A stretch of 64,000 nucleotides of DNA. Origin: Acetobacteraceae bacterium H6797 (lineage in GTDB: Bacteria > Pseudomonadota > Alphaproteobacteria > Acetobacterales > Acetobacteraceae). Where the stretch lies: positions 432,607 to 496,606 of the forward strand of contig JADFCQ010000006.1 of assembly GCA_015223225.1 (NCBI GenBank). The letters run 5' to 3'. Shown piece after piece: positions 33,553-41,621 of this stretch. Under the pieces are notes generated by a model that was given only the letters and a program-made list of their open reading frames with translations, had not been told where the DNA came from and searched no databases. The position numbers and the translations under genes were made by a program. Every line of letters starts with the position of its first letter. Position 1 is the first letter of the stretch.

Positions 33553-34512
33553 ATGAAGATCATCGTCACCGGCGGCGCCGGTTTCCTCGGCAGCCGCGTC
33601 ATCAGGTCGCTTCTCGCCAATGGTGGCGGCAAGGACGGCGTGCCGGCCTTCGACAGCATCGTCTCCGTCGATCTGGCGCCCTGCCCGGTCGAGGACCCGC
33701 GCGTTTCCTCCGTCACGGGCGACATCGCCGACGCGGCTTTCGCGCGCGAGATCATCACGGAGGACACCGTCGGCATCTATCACCTCGCGGCCGTGCTGAG
33801 CGGTGGTTCCGAGCAGGATTTCGACCTCGCGATGCGCGTCAATGTCGACGGCACCCGCGCGCTGCTCGAAGCCGCGCGCGCGACCGGCAATTGCCCGCGC
33901 TTCATCTTCACCAGTTCGCTCGCGGTCTATGGCGGCCCGATGCCGGATGTGGTGCCCGAGAGCCTCGGCCTTCAGCCCGCCTCTACCTATGGCGCGCAGA
34001 AGGCGATCGGCGAGTTTCTGGTCAACGACTATTCCCGCAAGGGCTTCGTCGATGGCCGCGTCTGCCGCCTTCCGACCATTTCGGTGCGCCCCGGCAAGCC
34101 GAATTCCGCCGCTTCCTCCTTCGCCTCCGGCATCATCCGCGAACCGCTGAACGGCGAGGCCTCGAACTGCCCGGTGCCGCTCGACACGCGCATGTGGCTC
34201 TCCTCCCCCGATGCGGCGGTGAAGAACCTTGTGCATGCCATCGCCGTCGATGGCGAGAAGATCGGCCAGTGGCGCACGATGAACCTGCCGGGCGTCTGCG
34301 TGACGGTCGGCGAGATGTTAGCGAGCCTCGAGCGCGTCGGCGGCCCTGCCGCCCGTGCGCTGGTGACGCAGGAGCCTGAGCAGCGCGTGATCGACATCGT
34401 CTGCTCCTGGCCGGGCGATTTCGACGTGAGCCGCCCGCTGGCCCTCGGCTTCGTCCGCGATGCTGACTTCGATTCCGCCGTGCGCCAGTACAAGGCCGAA
34501 TTCGTCGGCTGA
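33553..34512 (+). CDS. denD: D-erythronate dehydrogenase
   Basis: An extended SDR of 319 residues, predicted to oxidise D-erythronate to 2-oxotetronate. The NAD motif GGAGFLGSRVIRSLL lies at residues 7-21, IYHLAAVLSGGSEQDFDLAM near 75, the catalytic Ser in FTSSLAVYGG and the YxxxK in YGAQK near residue 140. CRLPTISVRPGKPN is a substrate-side element. The operon (OtnI, OtnK, OtnC) fits DenD as the D-erythronate branch that meets the LtnD branch. A hairpin GGGCGGC-CGTT-GCCGCCC lies just past its stop (34521-34538). Confidence 0.9.
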   Translation: MKIIVTGGAGFLGSRVIRSLLANGGGKDGVPAFDSIVSVDLAPCPVEDPRVSSVTGDIADAAFAREIITEDTVGIYHLAAVLSGGSEQDFDLAMRVNVDGTRALLEAARATGNCPRFIFTSSLAVYGGPMPDVVPESLGLQPASTYGAQKAIGEFLVNDYSRKGFVDGRVCRLPTISVRPGKPNSAASSFASGIIREPLNGEASNCPVPLDTRMWLSSPDAAVKNLVHAIAVDGEKIGQWRTMNLPGVCVTVGEMLASLERVGGPAARALVTQEPEQRVIDIVCSWPGDFDVSRPLALGFVRDADFDSAVRQYKAEFVG

Positions 34513-34520
34513 CCCGTGAC

Positions 34521-34538
34521 GGGCGGCCGTTGCCGCCC
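34521..34538 (+). other. Intercistronic hairpin between denD and otnC
   Basis: GGGCGGC-CGTT-GCCGCCC forms a 7-bp all-GC stem between two operon genes. No T-run follows, so it is more likely to stabilise or process the transcript than to end it. Confidence 0.5.
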
Positions 34539-34569
34539 GCTTCCACTTCTCTCACCGTGGATCGATATC

Positions 34570-35202
34570 ATGACCGAAACCGAACTGCGTGAACTCCTCG
34601 TCGAACTCGGCGCCAGCCTTTTCGCGCGCGGCTATTCGGTCGGCAGTGCCGGCAATATCAGCGTCCGTCTGCCGGACGGCTATTTGATGACGCCGACCAA
34701 TTCCTCGCTCGGCCGCCTGAAAGCCGAGAAGATCAGCAAGCTCGACCTCCAGTGGAATCACGTCGGCGGCGACAAGCCGTCGAAAGAGGTCTTCATGCAC
34801 CGTGCGGTGCTGACTGCGCGCCCCGAGGCGGGCGCCGTCGTGCATCTGCACTCGACTTATGCCACCGCCATCGGCTGCCTCGCGGCCGAGGGCGAGACTG
34901 CGCCCATCCCGCCGCTGACGCCCTATTTCGTCATGCGGGTGGGGCGCAAGCTGCCGGTGATCAAGTATTACCGTCCCGGCGATGCGGCCATGGAGAATGA
35001 CATCCATGAAGCCGCCAAAGAAGCGCGTGCCGTTCTGCTGGCCAATCATGGCCCTGTCGTCTCAGGCAAGAGCCTGATCGATGCGGTCTATGCGGCCGAG
35101 GAACTCGAGGAGTCGGCGAAGCTGGCCCTGATGCTGCGCGGACAAAAGACGAGGGAGTTGACGCCGGGGCAGGTCGACGACCTGCTCAGCACCTTCGGGT
35201 GA
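34570..35202 (+). CDS. otnC: 3-oxo-tetronate 4-phosphate decarboxylase (class II aldolase family)
   Basis: A zinc-dependent protein of 210 residues that decarboxylates 3-oxotetronate 4-phosphate to dihydroxyacetone phosphate. GSAGNISVRLPDGYLMTPTNSSLG is the class II aldolase nucleus. VVHLHSTYATAI gives two zinc-binding His and LLANHGPVVSG the third. EVFMHRAVLTARP carries the catalytic acidic region. It completes the pathway begun by LtnD/DenD. I use the ATG at 34570; an upstream ATG at 34516 precedes non-conserved sequence. Confidence 0.9.
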   Translation: MTETELRELLVELGASLFARGYSVGSAGNISVRLPDGYLMTPTNSSLGRLKAEKISKLDLQWNHVGGDKPSKEVFMHRAVLTARPEAGAVVHLHSTYATAIGCLAAEGETAPIPPLTPYFVMRVGRKLPVIKYYRPGDAAMENDIHEAAKEARAVLLANHGPVVSGKSLIDAVYAAEELEESAKLALMLRGQKTRELTPGQVDDLLSTFG

Positions 35203-35247
35203 CCCCATAAGTCAACATCGCCAACCGCGTGCCAAATACGCGGCCAA

Positions 35248-35258
35248 GCGTGAATTTT
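35248..35258 (+). promoter_or_regulatory. Second copy of the GCGTGAATTTT element before the MFS gene
   Basis: Exact 11-base match to 29719-29729. It lies 13 bases before the MFS start codon and overlaps its leader. A shared DeoR-type regulator is inferred. Confidence 0.45.
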
Positions 35259-35270
35259 CGGAGTGGAACG

Positions 35271-36575
35271 ATGAGCGTGGTTGCGGGTGACGCGGGCGTC
35301 GCCGTGGCAAAGTCGGAAGATGGTCTGTATCGGAAGGTCGCCTTCCGTATCATGCCGCTGCTGATTCTTGGCTATATCATTGCCTACCTTGATCGAGTGA
35401 ACGTCGGCTTCGCCAAGCTGCAGATGTCCCAGGACCTGGGCTTCAGCGAAACCGTTTTCGGCCTTGGCGCCGGTATCTTCTTCCTCGGCTACTTCTTCTT
35501 CGAAGTGCCGAGCAACATCCTGCTGCACCGGGTCGGCGCGCGCATGTGGATCGCGCGCATCATGATCACCTGGGGCATTCTCTCGGCCTGCTTCGCCTTC
35601 GTCGAGACGGCCTGGCAGTTCTACCTCCTTCGCTTCCTGCTGGGCGTTGCCGAGGCGGGCTTCTATCCCGGCGTCATCCTCTATCTGACCTATTGGTTCC
35701 CCTCCCATCGCCGCGCGAAGATGTTCGCGCTGTTCCAGGCGGGAAGCCCCATGGCCGGCATCCTCGGCAACCCGATCTCGGGTGCGATCATGCAGTATAC
35801 CCATGGCACGGGCGGCTGGCACGGCTGGCAGTGGATGTTCGTGCTCGAGGCCATTCCGGCGCTCGTGCTCGGCGTCGTCGTCCTGCTCTATCTCGACAAC
35901 CGCGTCAGCGAGGCCAAGTGGCTGAATGACGAGGAGAAGGCCGTCCTCAAGCGCAATATCGAGGCGGACCAGGTCGGCAAGACCGAGAGCCATTCCTTCA
36001 CGCAGATCATCAAGGATCCGCGCGTGTGGGTGATGTGCCTCATCTACTTCAGCTTCGTGATGGGCCAGTATGGCATCACGCTGTGGATGCCGACGCTGAT
36101 CCGCGCCTCAGGTGTCGAGGGCAACTTCAACATCGGCCTGCTCAGCGCCATTCCGTTCCTCTGCGCCATCGTCGCCATGGTGGCTTTCAGCCGCAGCGCG
36201 GATAAGCATCGGGAGCGCCGCTGGCACCTCGTGATGCCGGCCATGCTCGGCACGGTGGGCTTCATCGTGGCCGCGACGGCGACGAATACGACCATCGCGA
36301 TCATCTTCCTTTCCTTCGCCGCGGCGGGCGTGCTCGCCTGCGCCCCGCTCTTCTGGTCGCTGCCCACCGCGATCCTGGCGGGCGGCTCGGCGGCGGCGGG
36401 TATCGCGATGATCAACTCGGTCGCCAATCTCGCCGGCTTCGCCAGCCCCTATATGGTCGGCGCGCTGCGCGACATGACGGGCTCCTCGGAGATCGGCATG
36501 TATGTGCTGGCCGGCTTCCTGGTGCTCGGTGCGATCGTCACGCTCATGGTGCCGAAGAAGCTCGTGAACCGCTGA
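35271..36575 (+). CDS. MFS transporter, anion:cation symporter family (tetronate uptake candidate)
   Basis: Inner-membrane transporter of 434 residues with about twelve hydrophobic helices. It shows the ACS-family motifs YIIAYLDRVNVGFAKLQM after helix 1, RFLLGVAEAGFYPGVILYLTYWFP in helices 4-5, and WQWMFVLEAIPAL. These are typical of phthalate, tartrate and sugar-acid symporters. It follows otnC by 68 bases on the same strand, so it probably imports L-threonate and D-erythronate. The ATG at 35271 has GGAG eight bases upstream. A strong terminator follows. Confidence 0.92.
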   Translation: MSVVAGDAGVAVAKSEDGLYRKVAFRIMPLLILGYIIAYLDRVNVGFAKLQMSQDLGFSETVFGLGAGIFFLGYFFFEVPSNILLHRVGARMWIARIMITWGILSACFAFVETAWQFYLLRFLLGVAEAGFYPGVILYLTYWFPSHRRAKMFALFQAGSPMAGILGNPISGAIMQYTHGTGGWHGWQWMFVLEAIPALVLGVVVLLYLDNRVSEAKWLNDEEKAVLKRNIEADQVGKTESHSFTQIIKDPRVWVMCLIYFSFVMGQYGITLWMPTLIRASGVEGNFNIGLLSAIPFLCAIVAMVAFSRSADKHRERRWHLVMPAMLGTVGFIVAATATNTTIAIIFLSFAAAGVLACAPLFWSLPTAILAGGSAAAGIAMINSVANLAGFASPYMVGALRDMTGSSEIGMYVLAGFLVLGAIVTLMVPKKLVNR

Positions 36576-36593
36576 TCGTCATTGCCTGAAAAA

Positions 36594-36635
36594 GGCCCGT
36601 CACCGCCCGGAAGGGTGGTGGCGGGCCCTTTTTTT
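36594..36635 (+). terminator. Rho-independent terminator after the MFS gene
   Basis: A long GC-rich stem from GGCCCG (36594) to CGGGCC with a GGAA loop, followed by seven T (36629-36635). It closes the threonate/erythronate cluster. Confidence 0.92.
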
Positions 36636-36745
36636 GTGTCTGAAGGCCGTGCTCCCGCCCCGGTTCCCGCCAAGGTGATGATGACAGGCGGTTAACCTGA
36701 GGGCGCCTCGGGCGTTGATCTCCAGGAACGCCAAAGGAGGAGCAG

Positions 36746-37066
36746 ATGCGCACCATTGGCCGACTGTTTTGCGCGCTCGTTTTCACCGCGATGCCGGTCG
36801 GCATTGCATTCGGGCAGGGCGGAAGCGGTCCATCCCAGACACCATCATCGCCGGTACAGCCGAGCCAGCCGGGGCCAAGGCCGCCGAGCGGGCAGACGCC
36901 GCCCGAGCGCATGGAGCAGCCAGGCGTGATCAGGCCACCGGCGCAGGTGGACCCGGGCATCCATACGACGGTGCCGGACCCATCGCCGAATACCACCCCG
37001 GTCATCCCGCCGCCCGGCAGCGATGGCAGCACGGGGCCGACCAATCCGGTGCCGCAATCCCGCTAG
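36746..37066 (+). CDS. Exported proline-rich hypothetical protein
   Basis: A 106-residue protein with a signal peptide (MRTIGRLFCALVFTAMPVGIAFG) and a low-complexity body rich in Pro, Gly, Ser and Gln. AAAGGAGGAG lies upstream of the ATG, so translation is likely. No domain is recognisable. It sits alone between the tetronate cluster terminator and the next operon. Confidence 0.65.
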   Translation: MRTIGRLFCALVFTAMPVGIAFGQGGSGPSQTPSSPVQPSQPGPRPPSGQTPPERMEQPGVIRPPAQVDPGIHTTVPDPSPNTTPVIPPPGSDGSTGPTNPVPQSR

Positions 37067-37173
37067 AGCCTATTGCGCTGGGTTATAAGCGCGGGTGGTT
37101 TTCGAATTGAGCGGCCCCTTGGGCTGCGGCATGGCTCCCGGCATCCTTCTCCTCGCATGAGAGGGAGCCGGGG

Positions 37174-38364
37174 ATGGACCTGTTGGCCGGGCTGCGCATC
37201 GTCAGCCTCAATCACTTCCTGGCGGGGCCGGCCGCGGCCCAGATCCTGGCCGATCTCGGCGCCGATGTGATCGCGCTCGAGCCGATCGAGGGTGCCCTGC
37301 ATCGCAACTGGGCGGTGGCCGGGCATTTCGTCGGTGGGCAGAGTGTCAACCTTCTCAGCACAGGGCGGAACAAGCGCAGCCTGGCCGTGGACCTCAAGAG
37401 CCCCGAGGGGCGCGCCACGGTCGAGAAGCTGCTGCTGTCGGCCGATGTGGTGATGGAGAATTTCCGTCCGGGCACCATGGAGCGCCTGGGCCTCGGGCAT
37501 GAGGCGCTGCGGGCCAAGAATCCTCGCCTGATCTATGCCGCCGCGACCGGTTTCGGCAGTAGCGGCCCTTATAAGGACCGGCCGGGGCAGGACCTGCTGC
37601 TGCAATCCATGTCCGGCCTTGCCGCGCGCACGGGCCGGGCCGATGGGCCGCCGACGCCGGCCGGCGCCGTGGTGGTCGATCAGCATGCCGCTGTGATCTA
37701 TGCCATGAGCATCCTCGCAGCCCTTTTCGCCCGCGAGCGGACGGGGCAGGGGAGGCTCGTGGAGGTGAATCTCTTCCAGGCCGCGCTGGACCTTCAGACC
37801 GAGGCGCTGACCGCCTGGCTCAACGGCGCGCGTACGGAAACCTCGCGCGCGCCGGGCGAGATCGCGGCTTGGTTCAGCGCCGGCCCCTACGGCATCTATG
37901 AGACGGCGGATGGCCATCTGGCCCTCTCCATGTCGCCGCCGGCCGCCGTGGGCCGCGCCATTGGCGAGCCCGCGCTCGAAGCCCTTGCGGATGGCGAAGC
38001 CTTCGCCCGGCGGGACGAAGTGGCGCGGCTCGTGCGGGGGAGGCTCGCCGGGCAGCCCAGCGCGCATTGGTTGCCGGGGCTCGAGCGGGAGAAGATCTGG
38101 CACGCCATCGTGCAGGATTATGACGCCCTGCCGGAAGACCCGCAGCTCAAGCACATGGGCGCCTTCGCGACCGTGGACGGTATCGGCGGCCAGCCCGTCA
38201 CCCTCGTCACCCACCCCGCCCGCTATGACGGGCAAACCCCTGCCATCCGGCTGGTGCCGCAGGCGCTGGGCGCGCAGACGCGCGAGATCATGGCCGAACT
38301 GGGCTATGCCCCGGCCGAGATCGAGGCCCTACGCGCCGCCGGCGTCGTCACCTGGCCGGGCTGA
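37174..38364 (+). CDS. CaiB/BaiF family (class III) CoA-transferase
   Basis: Transfers CoA between carboxylates. The 396-residue length equals the family. MDLLAGLRIVSLNHFLAGPAAAQ and ILADLGADVIALE open it, NKRSLAVDLKSPEGR binds CoA, ENFRPGTMERLGLG and YAAATGFGSSGPY follow, and the catalytic Asp is Asp169 (VVVDQH), the same number as in formyl-CoA transferase. It starts an operon with an acyl-CoA dehydrogenase, two MaoC-fold proteins and a DapA-type aldolase. It probably activates the growth substrate with a CoA donor that cannot be named from the sequence. Confidence 0.9.
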   Translation: MDLLAGLRIVSLNHFLAGPAAAQILADLGADVIALEPIEGALHRNWAVAGHFVGGQSVNLLSTGRNKRSLAVDLKSPEGRATVEKLLLSADVVMENFRPGTMERLGLGHEALRAKNPRLIYAAATGFGSSGPYKDRPGQDLLLQSMSGLAARTGRADGPPTPAGAVVVDQHAAVIYAMSILAALFARERTGQGRLVEVNLFQAALDLQTEALTAWLNGARTETSRAPGEIAAWFSAGPYGIYETADGHLALSMSPPAAVGRAIGEPALEALADGEAFARRDEVARLVRGRLAGQPSAHWLPGLEREKIWHAIVQDYDALPEDPQLKHMGAFATVDGIGGQPVTLVTHPARYDGQTPAIRLVPQALGAQTREIMAELGYAPAEIEALRAAGVVTWPG

Positions 38365-38373
38365 GAGCGAGAC

Positions 38374-39534
38374 ATGGATTTCTCCATCCCCGAGCATATG
38401 CAGGCGCTGACCGAGACGGTGCGGCGCTTCGTGACCCAGGAAGTGCAACCGCTGGAGCAGGAGGTGGAGCGGCTCGGCCATCTGCCGCCCGATGCCCTGC
38501 GGGATCTGCGCGGCAAGGCCCAGGCGCTGGGCCTCTTCGCCATGAACATGCCGGAGGAGGTCGGCGGCGGCGGCCTCTCCGTGCTGGAGATGTGCCTTGT
38601 CGAAGAGGAACTGGGCAAAACCTCGGATGCGCTGATCCGGCGCATTTTCGGCCAGGTCTATCCGATGCTGCTCGCCTGCCAGGGCGATCAGCGCGAGCGC
38701 TACCTCATGCCGACCATGCGCGGCGAAAAAATCTGCGCCATGGCCATTACCGAGCCGGGCGCCGGTTCGGACGCCGCCTCGATCGCCACCACGGCCCGGC
38801 TGGACGGCGGCGAATGGGTGATCGACGGCACCAAGCATTTCATCAGCGACGGCGACATTGCCGACTACGTCATCGTCATGGCGCTGACCGAGAAGGAGAA
38901 GCGCGCGCGGGGTGGCATTTCGCTGCTGCTGGTCGACAAGGGCACGCCGGGCTTCTCCGTCACGCGGCATCAGCCGATGATGGGCCATCGCGGCTACGGC
39001 CATGCGGAGCTCGCCTTCGAGAATTGCCGTATCCCGGCGGCGAATGTGCTGGGCGAGGTCGGCGGTGGCTTCAAACTCATCATGAGCACCGTCGCCGCCA
39101 TCCGCCTTGCCCATATCGGCGCGCGCTGCGTCGGCATGGCGAGCCGGGTGCTCGAGATGATGCGGCTCTATGCCACGGAGCGGCGGCAATTCGGCCAGGC
39201 AATCGGGGACTTCCAGATGGTGCAGCAGATGATTGCCGATAGCGCCGCGGAAATCTTCGCCGCGCGCATGATGGTGCATAACACCGCCTGGGAGCTGGAC
39301 CAGGGGCGTGACCCTCGGGACAAGGTCTCGATGGTGAAGTTCTACGCCTCGGAAATGCTCGGCCGGGTGGCCGATCGCGGCATCCAGGTCTTCGGCGGGG
39401 CAGGCTACAGCAAGGATCTGCCGCTGGAGCGCATCTATCGCGATGCGCGCGTCACGCGGATCTATGACGGCACCTCGGAAATCCATCGCATGCTCGTCGC
39501 GCGCGGCGTGATGAAACACGGGTTGAACCTCTGA
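38374..39534 (+). CDS. Acyl-CoA dehydrogenase
   Basis: FAD-dependent desaturase of 386 residues. It has CAMAITEPGAGSDAASIATTARLDGGEWVIDGTKHFIS (FAD and substrate binding), MGHRGYGHAELAFENC, RRQFGQAIGDFQMVQQMIAD and a C-terminal TRIYDGTSEIHRMLV. The residue at the usual catalytic Glu position is Asp365 (YDGT). In many acyl-CoA dehydrogenases Glu sits here, but others place the base elsewhere, so activity is not excluded. It lies nine bases after the CaiB gene. Confidence 0.92.
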   Translation: MDFSIPEHMQALTETVRRFVTQEVQPLEQEVERLGHLPPDALRDLRGKAQALGLFAMNMPEEVGGGGLSVLEMCLVEEELGKTSDALIRRIFGQVYPMLLACQGDQRERYLMPTMRGEKICAMAITEPGAGSDAASIATTARLDGGEWVIDGTKHFISDGDIADYVIVMALTEKEKRARGGISLLLVDKGTPGFSVTRHQPMMGHRGYGHAELAFENCRIPAANVLGEVGGGFKLIMSTVAAIRLAHIGARCVGMASRVLEMMRLYATERRQFGQAIGDFQMVQQMIADSAAEIFAARMMVHNTAWELDQGRDPRDKVSMVKFYASEMLGRVADRGIQVFGGAGYSKDLPLERIYRDARVTRIYDGTSEIHRMLVARGVMKHGLNL

Positions 39535-39932
39535 TGAGCACTCTCTCCCCCGGCGCGCGGATCAGCTTCCGCAAGACCGTCACCGTTGCCGAGCAGGCGA
39601 TGTTCACCGGCATTTCCGGCAATCTCGGCCCGCTCTATGTGGATGCGACGCGGGCCAAGGCCGAAGGCGCCGCCGGCATGGTGGCTTTCGAGCTGGTGCT
39701 GGGCGCGCTGGCGAGCACCTGCCTCAATCGCCTCGCCGGGCCGCGCCATCGCATCAGCGCCATGAACCTCGCCTTCGCCGCGCCGGTGCCTGTGGGTGGC
39801 ACGGTCGAGGCGGCGGCGGAATTCCTGGGCGAGGACGGCGGCACGCTGCGCTTCGCGCTCACAGGCGCGCTCGATGGCGCCGGCGAGGTCATGAAGGGCA
39901 CGGCCGAGATGAGGCCCTTCGGCGATGTATGA
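39534..39932 (+). CDS. MaoC-like hot-dog protein with degenerate active site
   Basis: A 132-residue hot-dog-fold protein. The region that normally reads GDxNPxHxD is here GNLGPLYVD, with Asn30 in place of Asp and Tyr35 in place of His, so hydratase activity is doubtful on its own. It overlaps the dehydrogenase stop by one base and the next MaoC gene by eight. A non-catalytic subunit of a heteromeric hydratase, partnered with the neighbour, is a good explanation. Confidence 0.75.
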   Translation: MSTLSPGARISFRKTVTVAEQAMFTGISGNLGPLYVDATRAKAEGAAGMVAFELVLGALASTCLNRLAGPRHRISAMNLAFAAPVPVGGTVEAAAEFLGEDGGTLRFALTGALDGAGEVMKGTAEMRPFGDV

Positions 39933-40368
39933 CGCCATTCCCTTCGACGCCCTTCAGGTCGGCGACCGGGTGAGCGTCAGCAAGACCGTCACGGAGGCGG
40001 ATGGCGCACTCTATATCGCCGCGACCGGCGATTTCGGCCCGGTGCACGTCGATGACGGCTATGCCGGCAAGACGCGCTTCGGCCAGCGGCTCGCGCCGGG
40101 CATCATGGTGGCCGGGCTCTGCACCAGCGTTCTGACGGCCGAACTTGCGGGCACGCTGGGCATCTCCATCGAGGACCGTTTCTGGTTCACCGGCCCGGTC
40201 TTCTATGGCGATACCATCACCATCGACGTTTGGATCGCCGAGCGCCAACCCGAGACGCGCACCCTCGTCTGGGAAGCCAGCGCGAAGAACGAGGCGGGGC
40301 TCGAAGTGCTAAAGGCGCGGGCGACGCTGAAATATCCCCGCCCCAAGCCGCCGGTGCAGGCGGCATGA
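39925..40368 (+). CDS. MaoC-family enoyl-CoA hydratase/dehydratase
   Basis: A 147-residue hot-dog protein with the intact catalytic pair Asp36 and His41 in AATGDFGPVHVDDGYAGKTRFGQRLAPG. The family uses it to hydrate 2-enoyl-CoA to 3-hydroxyacyl-CoA. It overlaps the degenerate MaoC gene upstream and the aldolase gene downstream (ATGA), so these are tightly coupled. The product would be a 3-hydroxyacyl-CoA for cleavage or thioester loss. Confidence 0.87.
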   Translation: MYDAIPFDALQVGDRVSVSKTVTEADGALYIAATGDFGPVHVDDGYAGKTRFGQRLAPGIMVAGLCTSVLTAELAGTLGISIEDRFWFTGPVFYGDTITIDVWIAERQPETRTLVWEASAKNEAGLEVLKARATLKYPRPKPPVQAA

Positions 40369-41279
40369 ACCTCCGGGGCATTTACGCCGCCATCATCCTG
40401 CCGATGCAGGCCGATGGGCGGATCGACGAGGCGGGGCTGCCTGCCCATGCCGAGCAGGTCATGGCCTGTCCGGGCATCCACGGCCTCCTGGTCAACGGCC
40501 ATGCGGGGGAGGGCGTCTATCTGACCCCGGAAGAGGCCTCGCTGGTCATCCGCATTGCCAAGCGCGCCGCGGGCACGGCGCCGGTCGTGGCGGGCATCAC
40601 GGCGGAAAGCAGCGCCATGGCCGCCTCCCTGGCGCGGGACGCGGCGGCGGCCGGGGCCGATGCGGTGATGGTCTTCGCGCCCTTTTCCTGGGCCATGGGC
40701 GTCGATCCGCGCGTCGTTCTGCATCATCATCAGGCGATCCATGATGCGACCTCGCTGCCGCTCTTCCTCTTTCAGGGGGCCGTGAAGTCCGGCGGGCTGC
40801 ATTTCCCGCCCGATCTGCTCTCGGCGCTGATCCGTCTGCCGCGCGTGGTCGGCATCAAGGAAGGCAGCTGGGAGAGCGTGGCCTATGACGTCACCCGCCG
40901 GCTGGTGGCGCGGGAGCGGCCGGAGGTCGCCGTCATGGCTTCGGGCGACGAGCATCTCTTCCCCTGCTTCCTGGCGGGGTCGGCGGGCAGCCTGGTCAGC
41001 CTCGCCGCCGTGGTGCCGGAGCTGATCGTGGCGCTGGACGAGGCGGTGAAGGCGGGCGACATGGCCGCCGGGCTCGCGCTGCACGACCGGCTGGCGCCCC
41101 TGGCGCGGGCCATCTATGGCGCCGCACCGCCGGGCCTCGCGACGCCCCGGCTCAAGGCCTGCCTGCATCTGCTCGGCCGGCTGCCGGCGCCCCATTCCCG
41201 CGCCCCGCTGCCGCTGCTCTCGCCGGCGGAACATGCGGTGCTGCGCGAGGCGCTGATCACCGCAGGGGTCATGGCATGA
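40365..41279 (+). CDS. DapA/NAL-family aldolase, VNGHAGE subfamily
   Basis: A 304-residue TIM-barrel Schiff-base lyase. The Schiff-base Lys165 is in GIKEGS. The usual substrate motif P-L-G-[ST]-T-G-E is replaced by LLVNGHAGEGV, and the usual catalytic Tyr-Asn is replaced by Phe136-Gln137 in LFLFQG. Both changes are shared with the gene at 44461, pointing to a distinct subfamily with a non-standard substrate. Retro-aldol cleavage to pyruvate is a plausible step in this operon. The ATG at 40365 overlaps the MaoC stop. Confidence 0.85.
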   Translation: MNLRGIYAAIILPMQADGRIDEAGLPAHAEQVMACPGIHGLLVNGHAGEGVYLTPEEASLVIRIAKRAAGTAPVVAGITAESSAMAASLARDAAAAGADAVMVFAPFSWAMGVDPRVVLHHHQAIHDATSLPLFLFQGAVKSGGLHFPPDLLSALIRLPRVVGIKEGSWESVAYDVTRRLVARERPEVAVMASGDEHLFPCFLAGSAGSLVSLAAVVPELIVALDEAVKAGDMAAGLALHDRLAPLARAIYGAAPPGLATPRLKACLHLLGRLPAPHSRAPLPLLSPAEHAVLREALITAGVMA

Positions 41280-41557
41280 ATTGGCTGCATATCGTCCGGG
41301 TGGATATCGACCCGGCGCATGAGGCGGAATTCAACCGCTGGTATGTCGAGGAGCATATTCCGGCGCTGCTCGCCTGCCCGGGATGGCTGTCTGCCAAGCG
41401 GTATACGGTGGATGATGGGGGGCCACGCTATGCGGCGGTTTACGAGATCGCCGGGCCCTGGGTCTATGACACGCCTGAATTCCACGCCGTGAAGGGCTTC
41501 GCGCATCTGACGCCCCATGTGAGCAATTTTCGCCGTCAGGTTCTGTCGCCGCTGTAA
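41276..41557 (+). CDS. EthD-like dimeric alpha-beta barrel protein
   Basis: A 93-residue protein with the ferredoxin-like pattern MNWLHIVRVDIDPAHEAEFNRWYVEEHIPALLACPGW. This resembles DUF4286/EthD-type proteins that occur with catabolic enzymes. Its role is unknown; isomerase or accessory functions have been suggested for relatives. It overlaps the aldolase gene by four bases and ends the operon. Confidence 0.7.
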   Translation: MNWLHIVRVDIDPAHEAEFNRWYVEEHIPALLACPGWLSAKRYTVDDGGPRYAAVYEIAGPWVYDTPEFHAVKGFAHLTPHVSNFRRQVLSPL

Positions 41558-41621
41558 ACTGGCCCGGAATCTGCTTGCGCTTCCTAGCCTGCCCATCACG
41601 GGCGGTGCTGGAGGCCTGGCC

